From contig VGPB01000094.1 of the NCBI GenBank assembly GCA_016875695.1, forward strand, positions 1 to 7,633: DNA of 7,633 bases. Reading direction: 5' to 3'. Below are positions 7,043 through 7,633 of the stretch, piece after piece. The stretch comes from Chloroflexota bacterium (lineage in GTDB: Bacteria > Chloroflexota > Dehalococcoidia > UBA2979). The notes below the pieces were generated by a model, which worked only from the letters and a program-made list of their open reading frames with translations, was not told where the DNA came from and did no database searches. The first letter of the stretch is position 1; the number at the start of each line of letters is the position of its first letter. A program made the position numbers and the translations under genes.

Positions 7043-7546
7043 GTGAATCGAGCGCGCGTGGCACAGCAACCCTCCCCGCAGCCGGCCTATCGCGTCGACC
7101 GCAGCGTGCTGCGCACGCAGCAGGCGTGCATCTGCGCGAGCGTCCTGCTCGGCTTCGTGCTGGGCACCGAGCTGGGGCGCTGGTTCGTGCTGGCCACGGG
7201 CTTCGTGCTGTCGCTCGGCGTCCTGCACCCGGCGCTCGCTCTCTACAAGCAGCTCTACTGGCGCGCGCTGCGCCCCGCCGGCCTGCTCAAGCCCGACGTG
7301 CACGTCGAGGACCCGATGCCACACCTCTTCGCGCAGGGCATGGGCGGCGCCGTGTCGCTACTCGCCGCGCTCGCACTGTTCCTCGACGCCACCGTGCTCG
7401 GCTGGGCGCTCGCGTGGCTGGTATTCGCGCTCGCGCTCGTGAACCTGCTCGTGCAGTTCTGCACCGGCTGCTTCATCTACTACCAACTGGACCGCGTCGG
7501 GCTGCTGCCACGCGCCATCGCCTCGACGCGCGGCCGGGCCGCCTGA
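7043..7546 (+). CDS. DUF4395 family membrane protein
   Basis: A protein of about 167 residues (numbered from the GTG at 7043) matching DUF4395. Hydrophobic segments at about 28-42, 47-68, 101-118 and 120-139 suggest four membrane passes. The conserved loop VEDPMPHLFAQGMG (88-101) and the C-terminal FCTGCFIYYQL (139-149), with the C140-x2-C143 pair, are the strongest family marks. The CxxC suggests a redox or metal-binding role at the membrane, but the function is not established. The start is uncertain: GTG 7043, GTG 7058 and TTG 7028 are all in frame and none has a good Shine-Dalgarno. An ATG at 7016 lies inside a promoter-like sequence. Its stop overlaps the next gene by one base (TGATG). 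In several phyla DUF4395 genes stand next to a thioredoxin-fold gene, which may be true here. Confidence 0.85.
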   Translation: MNRARVAQQPSPQPAYRVDRSVLRTQQACICASVLLGFVLGTELGRWFVLATGFVLSLGVLHPALALYKQLYWRALRPAGLLKPDVHVEDPMPHLFAQGMGGAVSLLAALALFLDATVLGWALAWLVFALALVNLLVQFCTGCFIYYQLDRVGLLPRAIASTRGRAA

Positions 7547-7633
7547 TGCTGGAGCGAGCCCTCATCGCGCTCGCCATCGTCGCCGCGCTGCTCGCCGCGC
7601 TCTGGCTAGGCCGCCGCCTGCTCGCCGCCGCCG
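7546..7633 (+). CDS. Membrane-anchored protein, N-terminal fragment (cut by right edge)
   Basis: An ATG whose first base is the last base of the DUF4395 stop opens 29 codons to the window edge. They read MLERALIALAIVAALLAALW, then a basic turn LGRRLLAAA. This is a single hydrophobic segment (about 5-20) followed by positive charges, as in an N-terminal signal anchor. The one-base overlap implies translational coupling to the DUF4395 gene. A membrane-tethered thioredoxin-like protein is a frequent neighbour of DUF4395, and this N-terminus would fit, but the diagnostic WCxxC-type region lies beyond the window, so that identity is inference. Confidence 0.7.
   Translation, partial: MLERALIALAIVAALLAALWLGRRLLAAA

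Overview
This window is a GC-rich (roughly 70%), gene-dense stretch of bacterial chromosome made almost entirely of housekeeping genes. There is no tRNA, rRNA, CRISPR array, insertion sequence or phage gene. The FtsH C-terminal region (LGPRTFG...FLGRDIAEQRDYSE), the two tandem FmdB-type zinc ribbons, the DUF4395 gene followed by a membrane-anchored partner, and YqhQ next to ribosomal protein L31 together suggest a Chloroflexota lineage of the Dehalococcoidia/Thermomicrobia/SAR202 kind. That placement is inference from memory of family sequences, not a search result.

Left arm (1-2005, minus strand): RNase HII (rnhB) overlaps a YraN/UPF0102 nuclease-fold protein by four bases. After a 60-base gap come two tandem FmdB-family zinc-ribbon proteins, and then the first 30 codons of an unidentified gene that runs off the left edge. 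Both rnhB and the first FmdB gene have a -10-like hexamer exactly seven bases before the start codon and no convincing Shine-Dalgarno sequence, so they may be made from leaderless mRNAs.

Middle (2126-5081): ftsH, the membrane AAA+ zinc protease, is read rightward from a promoter region shared with rnhB. It converges on a leftward DedA-family membrane protein gene. The 163 bases between them hold a perfect 13-bp hairpin, probably a terminator, and a larger 24-bp imperfect palindrome of the REP-like C-rich/G-rich type.

Right arm (5102-7633, plus strand): a textbook promoter (TTGACC, 17-base spacer, TACACT) drives rplU (L21), then rpmA (L27), rpmE (L31) and yqhQ (DUF1385). A DUF4395 membrane protein follows, perhaps with its own extended -10 promoter, and overlaps the start of a membrane-anchored gene cut by the right edge. 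The ribosomal genes have clear Shine-Dalgarno sequences, in contrast to the left arm.

I see no convincing undescribed multi-gene system. The items most worth a second look are the apparent leaderless starts, the DedA protein lacking two of the usual key residues, the FmdB pair, the DUF4395 partner gene and the large palindrome.
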